Positions 24,200-33,891 of a stretch of 64,000 nucleotides of DNA are shown here, one piece after another. The position numbers were made by a program, and so were the translations under genes. The stretch is from Anaerolineae bacterium. Its GTDB lineage: Bacteria > Chloroflexota > Anaerolineae > UBA4142 > SHND01. Position 1 is the stretch's first letter. Each line of letters opens with the position of its first letter. The stretch is taken from NCBI GenBank assembly GCA_020851635.1, contig JADZCJ010000044.1:1-64000 (forward strand), in the 5' to 3' direction. The notes under the pieces are model-generated. The model saw only the letters and a program-made list of their open reading frames with translations, made no database searches and was not told the origin of the DNA.

Positions 24200-27025
24200 A
24201 TGTCCGAATCGCCCATTCACTGCCTGGTGGTCTCGACCCGCGCAGAATCCAACGTGCCCGCCCTCGTCGCCGATGCGCACGCGCTCGGCGTGACCAATCT
24301 CGCACACATCGAAAAACACGACCTCTATTTCCTGCGCGGCGAACTGGAACCCGCTCAATTGAACCAATTGGCAGTTGAACTGCTCACCGACCCCGTCACC
24401 CATACATTTGTGTGGCGGAACGACGGTGACATGTCGGACGTTCAAGCTCTGGAGGTGGCGCTGCGCCCCGGTGTCACTGACCCGGTCGCCCACGAAATCG
24501 TCCGCGCGGCGCACGCGCTCGGCATCACAGCCGTCGAGGAGGCGGCGACGGGTCAACGGTATACATTTCGCGGCGCTCTCGCCAAGCCCCTTGCGACAGA
24601 CGATCTGCTCACGCTGGCGCGGCGGCTGCTGGCGAACGACGTGATTCAGCGTTATGCCATCGGCGAAATCGAGCCGACCTTTCCACAGGATGCCCATGCT
24701 CTGGGCGTCGTCGAGACGATTCCACTCACCGAATTGACCGACGGCGAATTGCTCGCCCTCTCCCGCGACCGTCGTGCGGCGTTGGATTTGAACGAAATGC
24801 GCGCAATTCAGTCCTATTACCGTTCACGCGGGCGCCAAGCTACCGACGTCGAATTTGAAATGATTGCCCAGACCTGGAGCGAACATTGCGTCCACAAGAC
24901 TTTTAAAGCCAACATCAGTCTCTCGTCTTTGGTCTCGAATCCTCCCACCGTCATCAACGGCATACTCAAGACCTACCTCCGCGCGGCAACCGACAAGATC
25001 AGCGCGCCCTGGGTGCGCTCGGCGTTCGTGGACAATGCGGGGATTCTGGATTTTGACGACGAGCATGAAATCTCGTTCAAGGTCGAAACGCACAACCATC
25101 CCTCCGCGATTGAACCCTTTGGCGGCGCAAACACGGGCGTCGGCGGAGTGATTCGGGATATTTTGGGCGTAAGCGCCAAGCCGATTGCCGCAACCGATGT
25201 GTTGTGCTTTGGTCCGCAAGAGCTGGACCCCGGGCAATTGCCCGAAAACGTGCTGCACCCGCGTCGGATTCGTTCGGGCGTCATCGCCGGTGTGCAGGAC
25301 TATGGCAACAAGATCGGCATTCCGACGGTCAGCGGCGCGATCTATTATGACGAGGGCTATACCGCGAACCCACTCGTGTTTTGCGGCTGTGTGGGAATTG
25401 CGCCCAAAGACAAACACCCGCGCGCCCCACAGCCGGGCGACCGCATTATTGTGCTCGGCGGGCGAACGGGGCGTGATGGCTTGCGCGGCGCGACTTTTTC
25501 TTCCATGACCATGGACGCGCAGACAGCTCAGATAGCGGGCGCATCGGTGCAGATCGGCGACCCGATTACGGAAAAAGGGCTGATCGAGGTCATTACGCGC
25601 GCGCGGGATGCGGAGCTTTATACCGCGATCACCGATTGCGGCGCGGGTGGTCTTTCATCGGCAGTGGGCGAAATGGCAAGCGACACGGGCGCGGAGGTGG
25701 CGCTGGACGACGTGCGACTCAAATATCCCGGTCTCGCGCCGTGGGAGATCTGGCTTTCGGAAGCGCAAGAGCGCATGGTGCTGGCAGTGCCTCCCCAATC
25801 GGTGAACGCCCTCAACGCGTTGTGTGATACATATTCTGTTGAGCTGACCGATATTGGCGCGTTCAACGACAGCGGGCACACCCGTGTCCATTACGGCAGT
25901 CGTCAGGTCCTGGATTTGGAAAATCATTTTCTCCATCATGGGATTCCCCAACGTCACCTCACGGCGACACCCCCCCCTCCCTCGAACGCGCGGCAGGCAG
26001 CCCCCGCCAATTTTGAGCAGCGCCTGCTCGACCTCTTGTCGCATCCCAACATTGCTTCCAAATCGGATGTGATTCGCCTTTACGATCACGAAGTGCAGGG
26101 GGGCACGGTGGTAAAACCGCTGACCGGCGCACAAAACGACGGTCCCTCCGATGCGGTGGCGTTAAAACCCATCGGCACGCAGGGGGCGCGCGGCATTGTG
26201 CTGTCGTGCGGGCTAAATCCCGAATACGGCAAACACGATGCCTACGGGATGGCGTTGAGCGTGATTGACGAGGCGGTCCGCAACGCGGTCGCCGTGGGGG
26301 CAGACCCGTCGCGCATCGCGCTGCTGGACAATTTTTGTTGGGGCGACCCGAAACGTCCCGAGACGCTCGGCGCTTTGGTCGAGGCGGCGCGCGGGTGTCA
26401 TGACGGCGCGTTGTTGTTTGGCGCCCCATTCGTTTCGGGCAAAGACTCGCTAAACAACGAATATCTCGGCGCGGACGGAGCGCGCCATGCCATCCCGCCG
26501 ACGCTGTTGATTTCCGCCATCGGTTACCTGGACAATGTCGGCGATGCGGTGACGATGGACCTGAAACGGGCGGGCAATCTCGTCTATCGAGTGGGAATCT
26601 TGTCGGAATCAGACGCCATCGTGCCGCCGCTCGCGCCGGAAACGCCGCGCGTGTATCGGGCGCTCCATCAAGCGATGCGCGCGGGGCTTGTGCGCGCGTG
26701 CCACGATTCGAGCGAGGGCGGGCTTGCGGTCAGCGCGGCGGAAATGTGCATCGGCGGACGACTGGGCATGTCCATCGAGCTCGAATCGCCCGCCGCCCTG
26801 TTTCGCGAGACCAACGGCACGCTGCTCGTCGAAATCGAACCGCAAAACGCGGCCGCCTTTGAGGAACATTTTCGAACGCTTCTGCAAGCGCTCGCCAATC
26901 TCGGGAGCGTGACCGACCATCCCAAACTGGAAATACGCGCGAACGGCAAAACACTCGTCTCGCACACGCTCGATTCACTCGTCAGCGCATGGAACCGCGG
27001 ACCGGGACGGTATCCCGAAACGTAG
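24200..27025 (+). CDS. purL: Phosphoribosylformylglycinamidine synthase, PurL with fused N-terminal PurS-like domains
   Basis: About 941 residues. It makes FGAM from FGAR with ATP and glutamine-derived ammonia. The first 170 residues contain two PurS-like units (VSTRAESNVPALVADAHALGV and VALRPGVTDPVAHEIVRAAHALG). The synthase then follows, with TWSEHCVHKTFK, the ETHNHPSAIEPFGGANTGVGG motif, the ITDCGAGGLSSAVGEMA repeat and SGKDSLNNEY. Most bacteria encode PurS separately, so this is a fusion of the small subunit with a duplication. ATG at 24200 has no Shine-Dalgarno site; a TTG two codons upstream is possible. It is the first gene of the operon, behind an attenuator-like terminator. Confidence -1.
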   Translation: MSESPIHCLVVSTRAESNVPALVADAHALGVTNLAHIEKHDLYFLRGELEPAQLNQLAVELLTDPVTHTFVWRNDGDMSDVQALEVALRPGVTDPVAHEIVRAAHALGITAVEEAATGQRYTFRGALAKPLATDDLLTLARRLLANDVIQRYAIGEIEPTFPQDAHALGVVETIPLTELTDGELLALSRDRRAALDLNEMRAIQSYYRSRGRQATDVEFEMIAQTWSEHCVHKTFKANISLSSLVSNPPTVINGILKTYLRAATDKISAPWVRSAFVDNAGILDFDDEHEISFKVETHNHPSAIEPFGGANTGVGGVIRDILGVSAKPIAATDVLCFGPQELDPGQLPENVLHPRRIRSGVIAGVQDYGNKIGIPTVSGAIYYDEGYTANPLVFCGCVGIAPKDKHPRAPQPGDRIIVLGGRTGRDGLRGATFSSMTMDAQTAQIAGASVQIGDPITEKGLIEVITRARDAELYTAITDCGAGGLSSAVGEMASDTGAEVALDDVRLKYPGLAPWEIWLSEAQERMVLAVPPQSVNALNALCDTYSVELTDIGAFNDSGHTRVHYGSRQVLDLENHFLHHGIPQRHLTATPPPPSNARQAAPANFEQRLLDLLSHPNIASKSDVIRLYDHEVQGGTVVKPLTGAQNDGPSDAVALKPIGTQGARGIVLSCGLNPEYGKHDAYGMALSVIDEAVRNAVAVGADPSRIALLDNFCWGDPKRPETLGALVEAARGCHDGALLFGAPFVSGKDSLNNEYLGADGARHAIPPTLLISAIGYLDNVGDAVTMDLKRAGNLVYRVGILSESDAIVPPLAPETPRVYRALHQAMRAGLVRACHDSSEGGLAVSAAEMCIGGRLGMSIELESPAALFRETNGTLLVEIEPQNAAAFEEHFRTLLQALANLGSVTDHPKLEIRANGKTLVSHTLDSLVSAWNRGPGRYPET

Positions 27026-27052
27026 GGGCAGTGGGCTGCGGCTCTCCCGGCC

Positions 27053-27125
27053 CGGAACATCAATCAAAAGTCAAAAACCAGAAATCAGCAATCATAAATC
27101 AGCAATTACAGACCAGTCTCCAATC
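27053..27125 (+). repeat. A-rich micro-repeat leader before purQ
   Basis: About 70 bases of imperfectly repeated words such as AATCAAAAGTCAAAAAC and AATCAGCAATCA, far more A-rich than the surroundings and without a Shine-Dalgarno sequence. Similar sequence precedes purE, purN and purH. It could be an unstructured ribosome-loading leader. Confidence -1.
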
Positions 27126-27128
27126 TCT

Positions 27129-27917
27129 ATGCTGCCAAAAGCCCTCATCCTCCACGCGACCGGCACAAATCGCGACCACGACGCCGCCCGCGCGCTCGAT
27201 CTGGCAGGCGCGCAGCCCGAAATCGTGCCGCTTTTACATCTGCGCGCGGGCAGCCGTCGCTGGCGTGATTATCAGATGCTCGTCCTGCCCGGGGGGTTTG
27301 CGTATGCGGACGCATTGGGGGCGGGCAAACTCTTGGCGCTCGATTTGAATTTGTATTTTGCCGACGCAGTGAACGATTTTGTGGCGGCGGGCAAACCCGT
27401 GCTCGGCATTTGCAACGGGTTTCAGGCGCTCGTCAAAGCAGGTCTGCTCCCGTCCCCCGACGGGACGCCGGAACGCGACCCGGGACGGGCGACGCTGACG
27501 TTCAACGCTAAAGGTCACTTTGAATGTCGCTGGGTGACGCTTCGAGCCGCGTCGCAAAAATGTATCTGGACCCGGGGCATGAACGAAACGATCTATTGCC
27601 CCATCGCGCACGGCGAGGGCAATTTTCAACTGGCGGATTCTAGAGACCTGGAACGTCTGCGCGCCCGGGACCAGATTGCCCTGCGCTATGCACGCGGGGA
27701 TGGCGCGGCGGCGGCGGGCGCGTACCCCTTGAATCCGAACGGCTCGCTGGACGATATTGCGGGTGTTTGCAACCCACAGGGCAATGTGTTGGGGTTGATG
27801 CCTCATCCCGAAGACCATATTTTCAATTATCAACACCCGCGCCACACACGCGGGGAATGTGGGCAGTCGGGGCTGCCACTCTTTGTCAATGGCGTGCAAT
27901 ACGCCGCGCAGATTTAG
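27129..27917 (+). CDS. purQ: FGAM synthase glutaminase subunit
   Basis: A 262-residue class I glutamine amidotransferase. The oxyanion loop is VLPGGFAYADALGAGKLL, the nucleophile Cys is in LGICNGFQ (about residue 98), and the catalytic His-Glu pair is in LMPHPEDH near residue 223. It supplies ammonia to PurL. The ATG follows an A-rich leader rather than a Shine-Dalgarno site. Length is slightly above the 230 residues of B. subtilis PurQ. Confidence -1.
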   Translation: MLPKALILHATGTNRDHDAARALDLAGAQPEIVPLLHLRAGSRRWRDYQMLVLPGGFAYADALGAGKLLALDLNLYFADAVNDFVAAGKPVLGICNGFQALVKAGLLPSPDGTPERDPGRATLTFNAKGHFECRWVTLRAASQKCIWTRGMNETIYCPIAHGEGNFQLADSRDLERLRARDQIALRYARGDGAAAAGAYPLNPNGSLDDIAGVCNPQGNVLGLMPHPEDHIFNYQHPRHTRGECGQSGLPLFVNGVQYAAQI

Positions 27918-27923
27918 CTCCTC

Positions 27924-28913
27924 ATGCCGTCTTTCGACCAAATCCGCGCGGCGCTGCCCCTCGCGCTCGCCGAAACAAATCTGCCTCTGCCCGGCAAGCG
28001 CGCGGGCAAGGTGCGCGACGCGTATCCGCTAGACGGGGAACGCGTCCTGTTTGTGACAACGGACCGGCTCTCTGCGTTTGACCGCATCCTCGCCGCCGTG
28101 CCGTTCAAGGGACAGGTGTTGAATCAACTGGCGGCATGGTGGTTCGAACAAACGCGCGACATTATTCCGAATCACGCGCTCGCCGTGCCGGACCCCAACG
28201 CGCTCGTCGCGCGTGCGGCGCAGCCATTTCGGGTCGAAGTGATCGTGCGCGGATTCATCACGGGGGTCACGACAACCGCGCTGTGGTATCGTTATGCCCT
28301 CGGCGAACGCGAAATTTACGGACATCATTTTCCCGAGGGATTGCGGAAAAACCAGGCGCTGCCGTCGCCCATCGTCACCCCCACGACCAAAGGCGACGCG
28401 GGCGCGCATGATGAACGACTCACGTCGGCGCAGGTTGTGAGCGCCGGCTATCTGGATGCAAAAGCGTGGGACACCGTGCAGAGCGCGGCGCTGGAGCTGT
28501 TTGCGCGCGGGCAAAAGATTGCAAGACAGACGGGGCTGATTCTGGTGGATACCAAATACGAATTTGGGCGCGCGCCGGACGGCACGATCCTGTTGATTGA
28601 CGAAATGCACACGCCCGACTCGTCGCGGTTCTGGCAAGCTGATACCTACGCCGCACGTTTTGAGCAAGGGGACGAGCCGGAGAATTTCGACAAAGAGTTT
28701 GTGCGGCTGGCGTATGCGAAACAAAATTATCGCGGCGACGGCGAACCTCCAACGATGCCCGACGACCTCTGGCTGCAGACGGCGGAACGGTATATCACGA
28801 TCTATGAAATGCTGACGGGGAAAACATTCGCGCCGGGCGCGTATCCTGTCGAGCCGCGACTGGTCAAGAATTTCACGGCGTGGCTGAAAGATCAATCAAA
28901 AATCGAAATTTGA
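27924..28913 (+). CDS. purC: SAICAR synthetase
   Basis: A 329-residue enzyme joining CAIR and aspartate. The N-terminal ATP-binding part has [12 protein letters not shown] and the family motif RLSAFDRIL. The centre has [16 protein letters not shown], and VDTKYEFG with [15 protein letters not shown] mark the active site. The length is nearer to the approximately 300-residue yeast/Bacteroidetes type than to the 240-residue E. coli enzyme. It starts 6 nt after purQ. Confidence -1.
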   Translation: MPSFDQIRAALPLALAETNLPLPGKRAGKVRDAYPLDGERVLFVTTDRLSAFDRILAAVPFKGQVLNQLAAWWFEQTRDIIPNHALAVPDPNALVARAAQPFRVEVIVRGFITGVTTTALWYRYALGEREIYGHHFPEGLRKNQALPSPIVTPTTKGDAGAHDERLTSAQVVSAGYLDAKAWDTVQSAALELFARGQKIARQTGLILVDTKYEFGRAPDGTILLIDEMHTPDSSRFWQADTYAARFEQGDEPENFDKEFVRLAYAKQNYRGDGEPPTMPDDLWLQTAERYITIYEMLTGKTFAPGAYPVEPRLVKNFTAWLKDQSKIEI

Positions 28914-28932
28914 AAACCGAAAAGCGGAAATC
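28888..28932 (+). repeat. A-rich leader before purE
   Basis: A run of words such as ATCAATCAAAAATCGAAATT overlaps the purC end and fills the gap to purE. There is no Shine-Dalgarno site. It resembles the leaders of purQ, purN and purH. Confidence -1.
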
Positions 28933-29445
28933 ATGAATCCAATGCCCTCTCCTCTCGTTTCCGTCATTATGGGTTCGCGGTCTGATTGGGAAACCATGCA
29001 GCATGCCGCGCAGACTCTCGACACGCTCGGGATCCCGCACGAAACGCGCGTCGTTTCCGCCCACCGCACGGCGGACTTGATGTTTGATTTTGCCGAAAAG
29101 GCAGAGGCGCGCGGGATCCGGGTCATTATCGCGGGAGCGGGCGGCGCGGCACACCTGCCGGGCATGGTCGCATCGAAAACCCTTGTGCCCGTCCTCGGGG
29201 TGCCAGTCCAGTCCAAAACGCTAAACGGGCTGGATTCGCTGCTTTCCATCGTCCAGATGCCCGCGGGTGTTCCCGTCGCCACGTTCGCCATCGGACGCGC
29301 GGGCGCGATCAACTCCGCGCTTTTTGCGGCTGAATTGTTGGGGCTGACGCATCCCGAGATTCGTGCGGCGCTGCGCGCCTATCGAGCCGCGCAGACGCAA
29401 GCCGTGCTGGACCATCCCGACCCGTCCATAGATCAAACCACATGA
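28933..29445 (+). CDS. purE: N5-CAIR mutase
   Basis: A 170-residue class I Pur[31 protein letters not shown] and [17 protein letters not shown] match the active-site loops (Ser, Asp, His). It moves the carboxyl group of N5-CAIR to C4 to give CAIR. It overlaps purK by 4 nt, so PurE and PurK are probably made together. Confidence -1.
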   Translation: MNPMPSPLVSVIMGSRSDWETMQHAAQTLDTLGIPHETRVVSAHRTADLMFDFAEKAEARGIRVIIAGAGGAAHLPGMVASKTLVPVLGVPVQSKTLNGLDSLLSIVQMPAGVPVATFAIGRAGAINSALFAAELLGLTHPEIRAALRAYRAAQTQAVLDHPDPSIDQTT

Positions 29446-30557
29446 CAATCATCGGCATTGTCGGCGGGGGACAATTGGGGCGCATGTTGGCGCTGGCGGC
29501 GTATCCGCTCGGCGCGCGGGTTGCCTTTTTGGACCCCGCGCCCGATGCGCCCATGAGCTATCTGGCGCAGCAAATCACGGGCGCTTACGACGACGAGCTC
29601 GCGCTCGACATGCTCGCCCAGGTGTCAGATGTGGTTACGTATGAATTTGAAAATGTCCCCGTCACCTCCGCCGAGCGCATTGCACAGCACGTCCGCGTGT
29701 ATCCGCCGCCCGCCGCGCTCGGCGTCTCGCAGGACCGGGTGGAGGAAAAGAGTTTTTTTCGAGCGCTCGAAATTCCGACGCCGCAGTTTGTAGAGATAGA
29801 TTCCCTCTGGGACCTGGAAGCGGGCGTGGCGCAGTTGGGATTGCCCGCCGTACTCAAGACGCGACGGCTCTGTTATGACGGCAAAGGACAGTTCGTCCTT
29901 CGTCGTCCCGACCAGCTCGAAAACGCTTTTCGTGCGCTCCCGAACACGCGATTGATTCTCGAACCTTTTGTCTTGTTTGACCGTGAATTGTCCATCCTCG
30001 CGGTGCGGGGAGCAGACGGCGATAGCGCGTGCTATCCGCTCGTCGAAAATCATCACCGCGAGGGCATCCTGCGGAAATCTATCGCGCCCGCGCCCGATAT
30101 CGCGCCTCAACTCCAAGACCTGGCGCAGGACTATGTCCGGCGCGTGCTGGATGCGTTAGGGTATGTCGGAGTGCTCGCCATCGAATTGTTCCAGGTCAGA
30201 GACCAGCTGCTCGCCAACGAAATCGCGCCGCGCGTGCACAACTCGGGACATTGGACCATCGAGGGCGCGGCGACAAGCCAGTTTGAGAATCACGCCCGCG
30301 CAATTCTCGGCTTGCCGCTCGGTTCCGCCGACGCGCGCTTTCACAGCGTCATGTTGAATTTTATCGGCGCCCTGCCCGACACGAGCGCGCTTTTGCAGAT
30401 TCCCGATGCGCGCCTGCACCTGTATGACAAGGCGCCGCGCGCGGGACGGAAACTGGGGCACGTGACTCTTGTCGCCAATGACGCACAGACCTTGCTCGAA
30501 CGCGCGGACCGGGCAGCCCGGATCATTTCGCTGGAACACACAACTTTCAGCCGCTGA
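29442..30557 (+). CDS. purK: N5-carboxyaminoimidazole ribonucleotide synthase
   Basis: A 371-residue ATP-grasp enzyme with [15 protein letters not shown] at the N-terminus, [11 protein letters not shown] in the central domain and [18 protein letters not shown] in the ATP-binding site. It carboxylates AIR with bicarbonate and ATP. The ATG lies in the purE stop (ATGA). Confidence -1.
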   Translation: MTIIGIVGGGQLGRMLALAAYPLGARVAFLDPAPDAPMSYLAQQITGAYDDELALDMLAQVSDVVTYEFENVPVTSAERIAQHVRVYPPPAALGVSQDRVEEKSFFRALEIPTPQFVEIDSLWDLEAGVAQLGLPAVLKTRRLCYDGKGQFVLRRPDQLENAFRALPNTRLILEPFVLFDRELSILAVRGADGDSACYPLVENHHREGILRKSIAPAPDIAPQLQDLAQDYVRRVLDALGYVGVLAIELFQVRDQLLANEIAPRVHNSGHWTIEGAATSQFENHARAILGLPLGSADARFHSVMLNFIGALPDTSALLQIPDARLHLYDKAPRAGRKLGHVTLVANDAQTLLERADRAARIISLEHTTFSR

Positions 30558-30612
30558 TTTTCGGTCGGGTGACGCAAAACCACCTCCGCAAAATACGCGG
30601 CGTCTAAACCTG

Positions 30613-32031
30613 ATGAATGAACTCGACAAACCCAAAGAAGAATGTGGCGTGATCGGCGTCTTTGCTCCGAATGAAAATGTCGCCCGCATGATCTTTTTTG
30701 GACTGTATGCGTTACAGCATCGCGGGCAAGAGGCGGCGGGCATCGCCGTGTCGGACGGCAGCTCGATGCGCCTGCACAAAGACGTGGGGCTTGTCGCCCA
30801 AGTCTTTACAGCCGAAAATCTGGCGCAGCTCGAGGGGCATTATGCGGTCGGACACAATCGCTATTCCACGACGGGTTCCTCGCACCGCCGCAACGCGGGT
30901 CCGTTCATGATCGAGACGTTTCACGGACCGCTCGCCGTCGCTCACAACGGCAACCTGGTGAATGCGATGGAACTGCGTCAAAAAATCCTCCAGCGCGGCG
31001 TCGGGCTTTCGTCGTCATCCGACAGCGAAGTCATGACCATGATGCTCGGCGGCGCCGAAGGCGATACGTGGGAAGAACGCATCGCCAACGTCATGCCGCA
31101 GTGGCACGGCGCGTACTCGCTCGTCATTCTCACGCGCAATCAGGTCCTGGCTGTGCGCGATCCGTGGGGTTTTCGCCCGTTGAGCGTGGGGCGCTTGCCG
31201 GGCGGTGGGCACGCCGCCGCCTCAGAGACCGGCGCACTCCGCACGCTGGGCTGCCAGGAAATTCGCGAAGTGAAACCGGGCGAAATCGTCACCCTGAGCA
31301 ACACCGTGCTGCGAATTCGACAGGGCATGTCCGCCAAACCCTTGCTCGCGCGCTGTATTTTCGAGCACATTTATTTTTCGCGTCCCGATGCGTTCTGGGA
31401 CGGGATGCGCGTGCATCAGGTGCGCCAAAAACTCGGTCAGGAGCTGGCGCGCGAGGCGCCCATCGAAGCGGACGTCGTCGTGCCGGTGCCCGATTCGTCC
31501 CTGCCCGCCGCCATCGGCTATGCGCGCCAGTCCGGGATCCCCTATAACGAGGGATTTACCAAAAACAGATACATTGCCCGCACCTTTATTCAGCCCACCG
31601 ATTCTCTGCGAAAACAGGGAATTGCGCTCAAGTTCAACGCGCTCGAAGAGAACCTGCGCGGGCAGCGCGTGGTGATGATTGACGACAGCATCGTGCGCGG
31701 CAATACATCGGGTCCGCTCGTCAAACTCTTGCGTAACGCGGGCGCGCGTGAGGTGCATGTGCGAATCACCTGCCCGCCCATCGCGCATCCTTGCTTTATG
31801 GGCGTGGACATGGGCACGTATGAAGAAATGATCGCGCACAAACACACGCTCGAAGAGATTCGCGACTATATCGGCGCGGACTCGCTCAGCTTTTTGTCGG
31901 TCGAAGGCATGATGCGCGCGCTCGATCGCCGCGAGGGGTATTGCAACGCCTGCTTTACGGGCGTCTACCCGCTGGAAATTGACCGCGCACATGTCAAGAC
32001 GGGGTTCGAGCGGGCGTTGGACGCAAAATAG
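30613..32031 (+). CDS. purF: Amidophosphoribosyltransferase
   Basis: About 472 residues, catalysing the first committed purine step (PRPP plus glutamine to phosphoribosylamine). The N-terminus MNELDKPKEEC is a 10-residue propeptide before the nucleophile Cys (ECGVIGVF), as in B. subtilis. RYSTTGSSHRRNAGPF and AHNGNLVN belong to the glutaminase domain, and VVMIDDSIVRGNTSG is the PRPP site. Cys residues in LLARCIFEH and GYCNACFTG could bind a 4Fe-4S cluster, as in the Bacillus enzyme. The frame opens upstream, but ATG 30613 gives the canonical propeptide. Confidence -1.
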   Translation: MNELDKPKEECGVIGVFAPNENVARMIFFGLYALQHRGQEAAGIAVSDGSSMRLHKDVGLVAQVFTAENLAQLEGHYAVGHNRYSTTGSSHRRNAGPFMIETFHGPLAVAHNGNLVNAMELRQKILQRGVGLSSSSDSEVMTMMLGGAEGDTWEERIANVMPQWHGAYSLVILTRNQVLAVRDPWGFRPLSVGRLPGGGHAAASETGALRTLGCQEIREVKPGEIVTLSNTVLRIRQGMSAKPLLARCIFEHIYFSRPDAFWDGMRVHQVRQKLGQELAREAPIEADVVVPVPDSSLPAAIGYARQSGIPYNEGFTKNRYIARTFIQPTDSLRKQGIALKFNALEENLRGQRVVMIDDSIVRGNTSGPLVKLLRNAGAREVHVRITCPPIAHPCFMGVDMGTYEEMIAHKHTLEEIRDYIGADSLSFLSVEGMMRALDRREGYCNACFTGVYPLEIDRAHVKTGFERALDAK

Positions 32032-32078
32032 GGACTGGAGACTGGTGACTGGAGAACTGGAGAACTGGAGACTGGATG
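32031..32078 (+). repeat. CTGGAGA micro-repeat upstream of the four-helix-bundle gene
   Basis: Seven near-copies of the word ACTGGAG or ACTGGTG run from the purF stop to the start of the inserted gene. The reverse-complement words flank the other side of that gene, giving an inverted arrangement. Confidence -1.
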
Positions 32079-32079
32079 T

Positions 32080-32604
32080 ATGCCAACAGAACTTGAAGAA
32101 TTGAGGGTTTTGCAGAGCGCGGAGCAATTTTCGGATGAGGTGTGGCGAATTGTGGCCGCCTGGGAGCCGTTTGCGCGCGATGTAGTTGGAAAGCAAATCA
32201 CACGTGCTGCCGATTCCATCGGGGCGAATATTGCAGAGGCGTACGGTCGGTTTCATTACGGAGAGAAAATCAATCTCTTGTATTATTCGCGCGGTAGTGT
32301 TTACGAAACCAAATACTGGCTGAACCGCTGCCATGCTCGTAACCTGATGAACGATGCCATATCGCAAGAAATGATCCAGCGTCTCGTCGAGGTCACGCGC
32401 CAAATCAATTCATTCGTCGCAAATCTCAAGTCACAGCGCAGTCAACACAAGCCCAAATCCTTGCGCGAAGATAGCGCGGAATACAACACTAACAAAATTG
32501 ATGCAGTTGAAATCTTTACCGCTAGCGATTTAGCTTGGCTCTTGTCTGACGACCCTGCGCAAGAGCCGCCACTAGAATTCGAGACCGCAGTCTCCAGTCT
32601 CTAG
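32080..32604 (+). CDS. Four-helix-bundle protein (23S rRNA intervening-sequence protein family)
   Basis: A 174-residue protein. Residues 20-125 have the family pattern: VGKQITRAADSIGANIAEAYGR, then a YYSRGSVYETKYWL helix and a QRLVEVTRQINSFVANL helix. Related proteins are encoded within 23S rRNA insertions and at scattered chromosomal sites; the Avd proteins of DGRs share the fold. The C-terminal 45 residues are polar and probably disordered. The gene interrupts the purF-purD pair and is bordered by inverted CTGGAGA micro-repeats, which suggests acquisition as a small cassette. The molecular role is not established. Confidence -1.
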   Translation: MPTELEELRVLQSAEQFSDEVWRIVAAWEPFARDVVGKQITRAADSIGANIAEAYGRFHYGEKINLLYYSRGSVYETKYWLNRCHARNLMNDAISQEMIQRLVEVTRQINSFVANLKSQRSQHKPKSLREDSAEYNTNKIDAVEIFTASDLAWLLSDDPAQEPPLEFETAVSSL

Positions 32605-32618
32605 TCTCCAGTTACTAT
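32583..32618 (+). repeat. Inverted copy of the CTGGAGA micro-repeat
   Basis: CAGTCTCCAGTCTCTAGT and a further CTCCAGT are the reverse complement of the words before the four-helix-bundle gene. They overlap the last codons of that gene and end just before purD. Confidence -1.
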
Positions 32619-32625
32619 TACATTG

Positions 32626-33891
32626 ATGAACATTCTACTGATTGGCTCCGGCGCTCGCGAACACGCCATCGCATGGAAACTCGAACAATCGCCGCGCGTC
32701 AACAAAATCTTTGTCGCCCCCGGCAACGCCGGCACCGCGCTCGCCGCGACCAATGTTGACCTGCCTTTTCCGGTCTCTGGTCTTTATTCCCTGGTCAACA
32801 CTCTCCAAGTCTCGCTCGTCATCATCGGTCCCGAAGCTCCCCTCGCCGAGGGAATGGCAGATGCACTGCGCGCGGCGAATATTCCTGTGTTTGGTCCAAA
32901 CAAGAATGCGGCAGAAATAGAATCGTCCAAAGCGTTTGCCAAAGCGTTCATGGCGCGGCACAATATCCCCACCGCGCGTTATGCGTCGTTCACCGATTTT
33001 GATGCAGCTATGCGCCATCTCGAATCGGTGGAGTATGAGATTGTGCTCAAGGCGTCGGGGCTGGCGGGGGGCAAGGGGGTGATTCTGCCAAACTCTTTCG
33101 AGGAGGCGTGCGATGCGCTTTATCAAATCATGGTCGCGCGCGAGTTTGGCGCGGCGGGCGACGAGGTGGTGATCGAAGAACGATTGCGGGGCGAGGAAGT
33201 GTCAGTGCTTGCATTCAGCGATGGGACGCACGTTCGGGTAATGCCGCCCGCGCAAGACCACAAGCGGCTGCTCGACGGCGACCTGGGACCGAATACCGGC
33301 GGGATGGGCGCATACGCGCCCGTGAATTTGCCGGGAGGATTGATGGACAAAATCACGCATAGCATTGTCCAGCCCGCGATTGACGGTCTGCGCGCCGAGG
33401 GGCGTCCGTTCGTCGGCGTGCTGTATCCCGGGCTGATGCTCACGGACGACGGACCGCGTGTGCTGGAATTCAACTGTCGTTTTGGCGACCCCGAAACCGA
33501 GGTGGTCCTTTCGCTGTTGGAAACCGATTTGTTGGACGTGGTGGAAGCGTGTCTCGACGGCACGTTGGACCGGATCGAGGTGAAATGGAAGCGCGGCGCG
33601 GCGGCGTGCGTGGTGCTTGCGTCGGGCGGCTATCCGGGCAAATATGCGACGCAGCTGCCGATAGATGGGCTGGACTGCGCGCCGGGTCCCAACGCGACCA
33701 TTTTTCATGCGGGCACGACGTTAAAGGACCAAAGGGTCGTCACAAACGGCGGGCGCGTGCTGGCGGTCACGGGCTGGGGCGAAACGCTCGGCGATGCGCT
33801 CGACGCGGCGTATGATGCTCTGCGTCCGATTCGTTTCGAGGGGATGCAGTTCCGCCGCGATATTGCACAAAAAGGATTGACCACCCCATGA
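32626..33891 (+). CDS. purD: Phosphoribosylamine-glycine ligase
   Basis: A 421-residue ATP-grasp enzyme making GAR from phosphoribosylamine and glycine. MNILLIGSGAREHAI is the standard N-terminus, GLAGGKGVILPNSFEEA the ATP-binding loop, PNTGGMGAYAP and FNCRFGDPETEVVLSLL the active site. The ATG at 32626 was chosen over a TTG one codon upstream. It overlaps purM by 4 nt. Confidence -1.
   Translation: MNILLIGSGAREHAIAWKLEQSPRVNKIFVAPGNAGTALAATNVDLPFPVSGLYSLVNTLQVSLVIIGPEAPLAEGMADALRAANIPVFGPNKNAAEIESSKAFAKAFMARHNIPTARYASFTDFDAAMRHLESVEYEIVLKASGLAGGKGVILPNSFEEACDALYQIMVAREFGAAGDEVVIEERLRGEEVSVLAFSDGTHVRVMPPAQDHKRLLDGDLGPNTGGMGAYAPVNLPGGLMDKITHSIVQPAIDGLRAEGRPFVGVLYPGLMLTDDGPRVLEFNCRFGDPETEVVLSLLETDLLDVVEACLDGTLDRIEVKWKRGAAACVVLASGGYPGKYATQLPIDGLDCAPGPNATIFHAGTTLKDQRVVTNGGRVLAVTGWGETLGDALDAAYDALRPIRFEGMQFRRDIAQKGLTTP

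Noticed and set aside
23699-24305. Extended N-terminus of the GT-C protein through the iteron region
   Set aside because: The extension would encode VITHCVMITYCVMITYC-like repeats and cross the purL terminator; the helix-proximal ATG is more credible.
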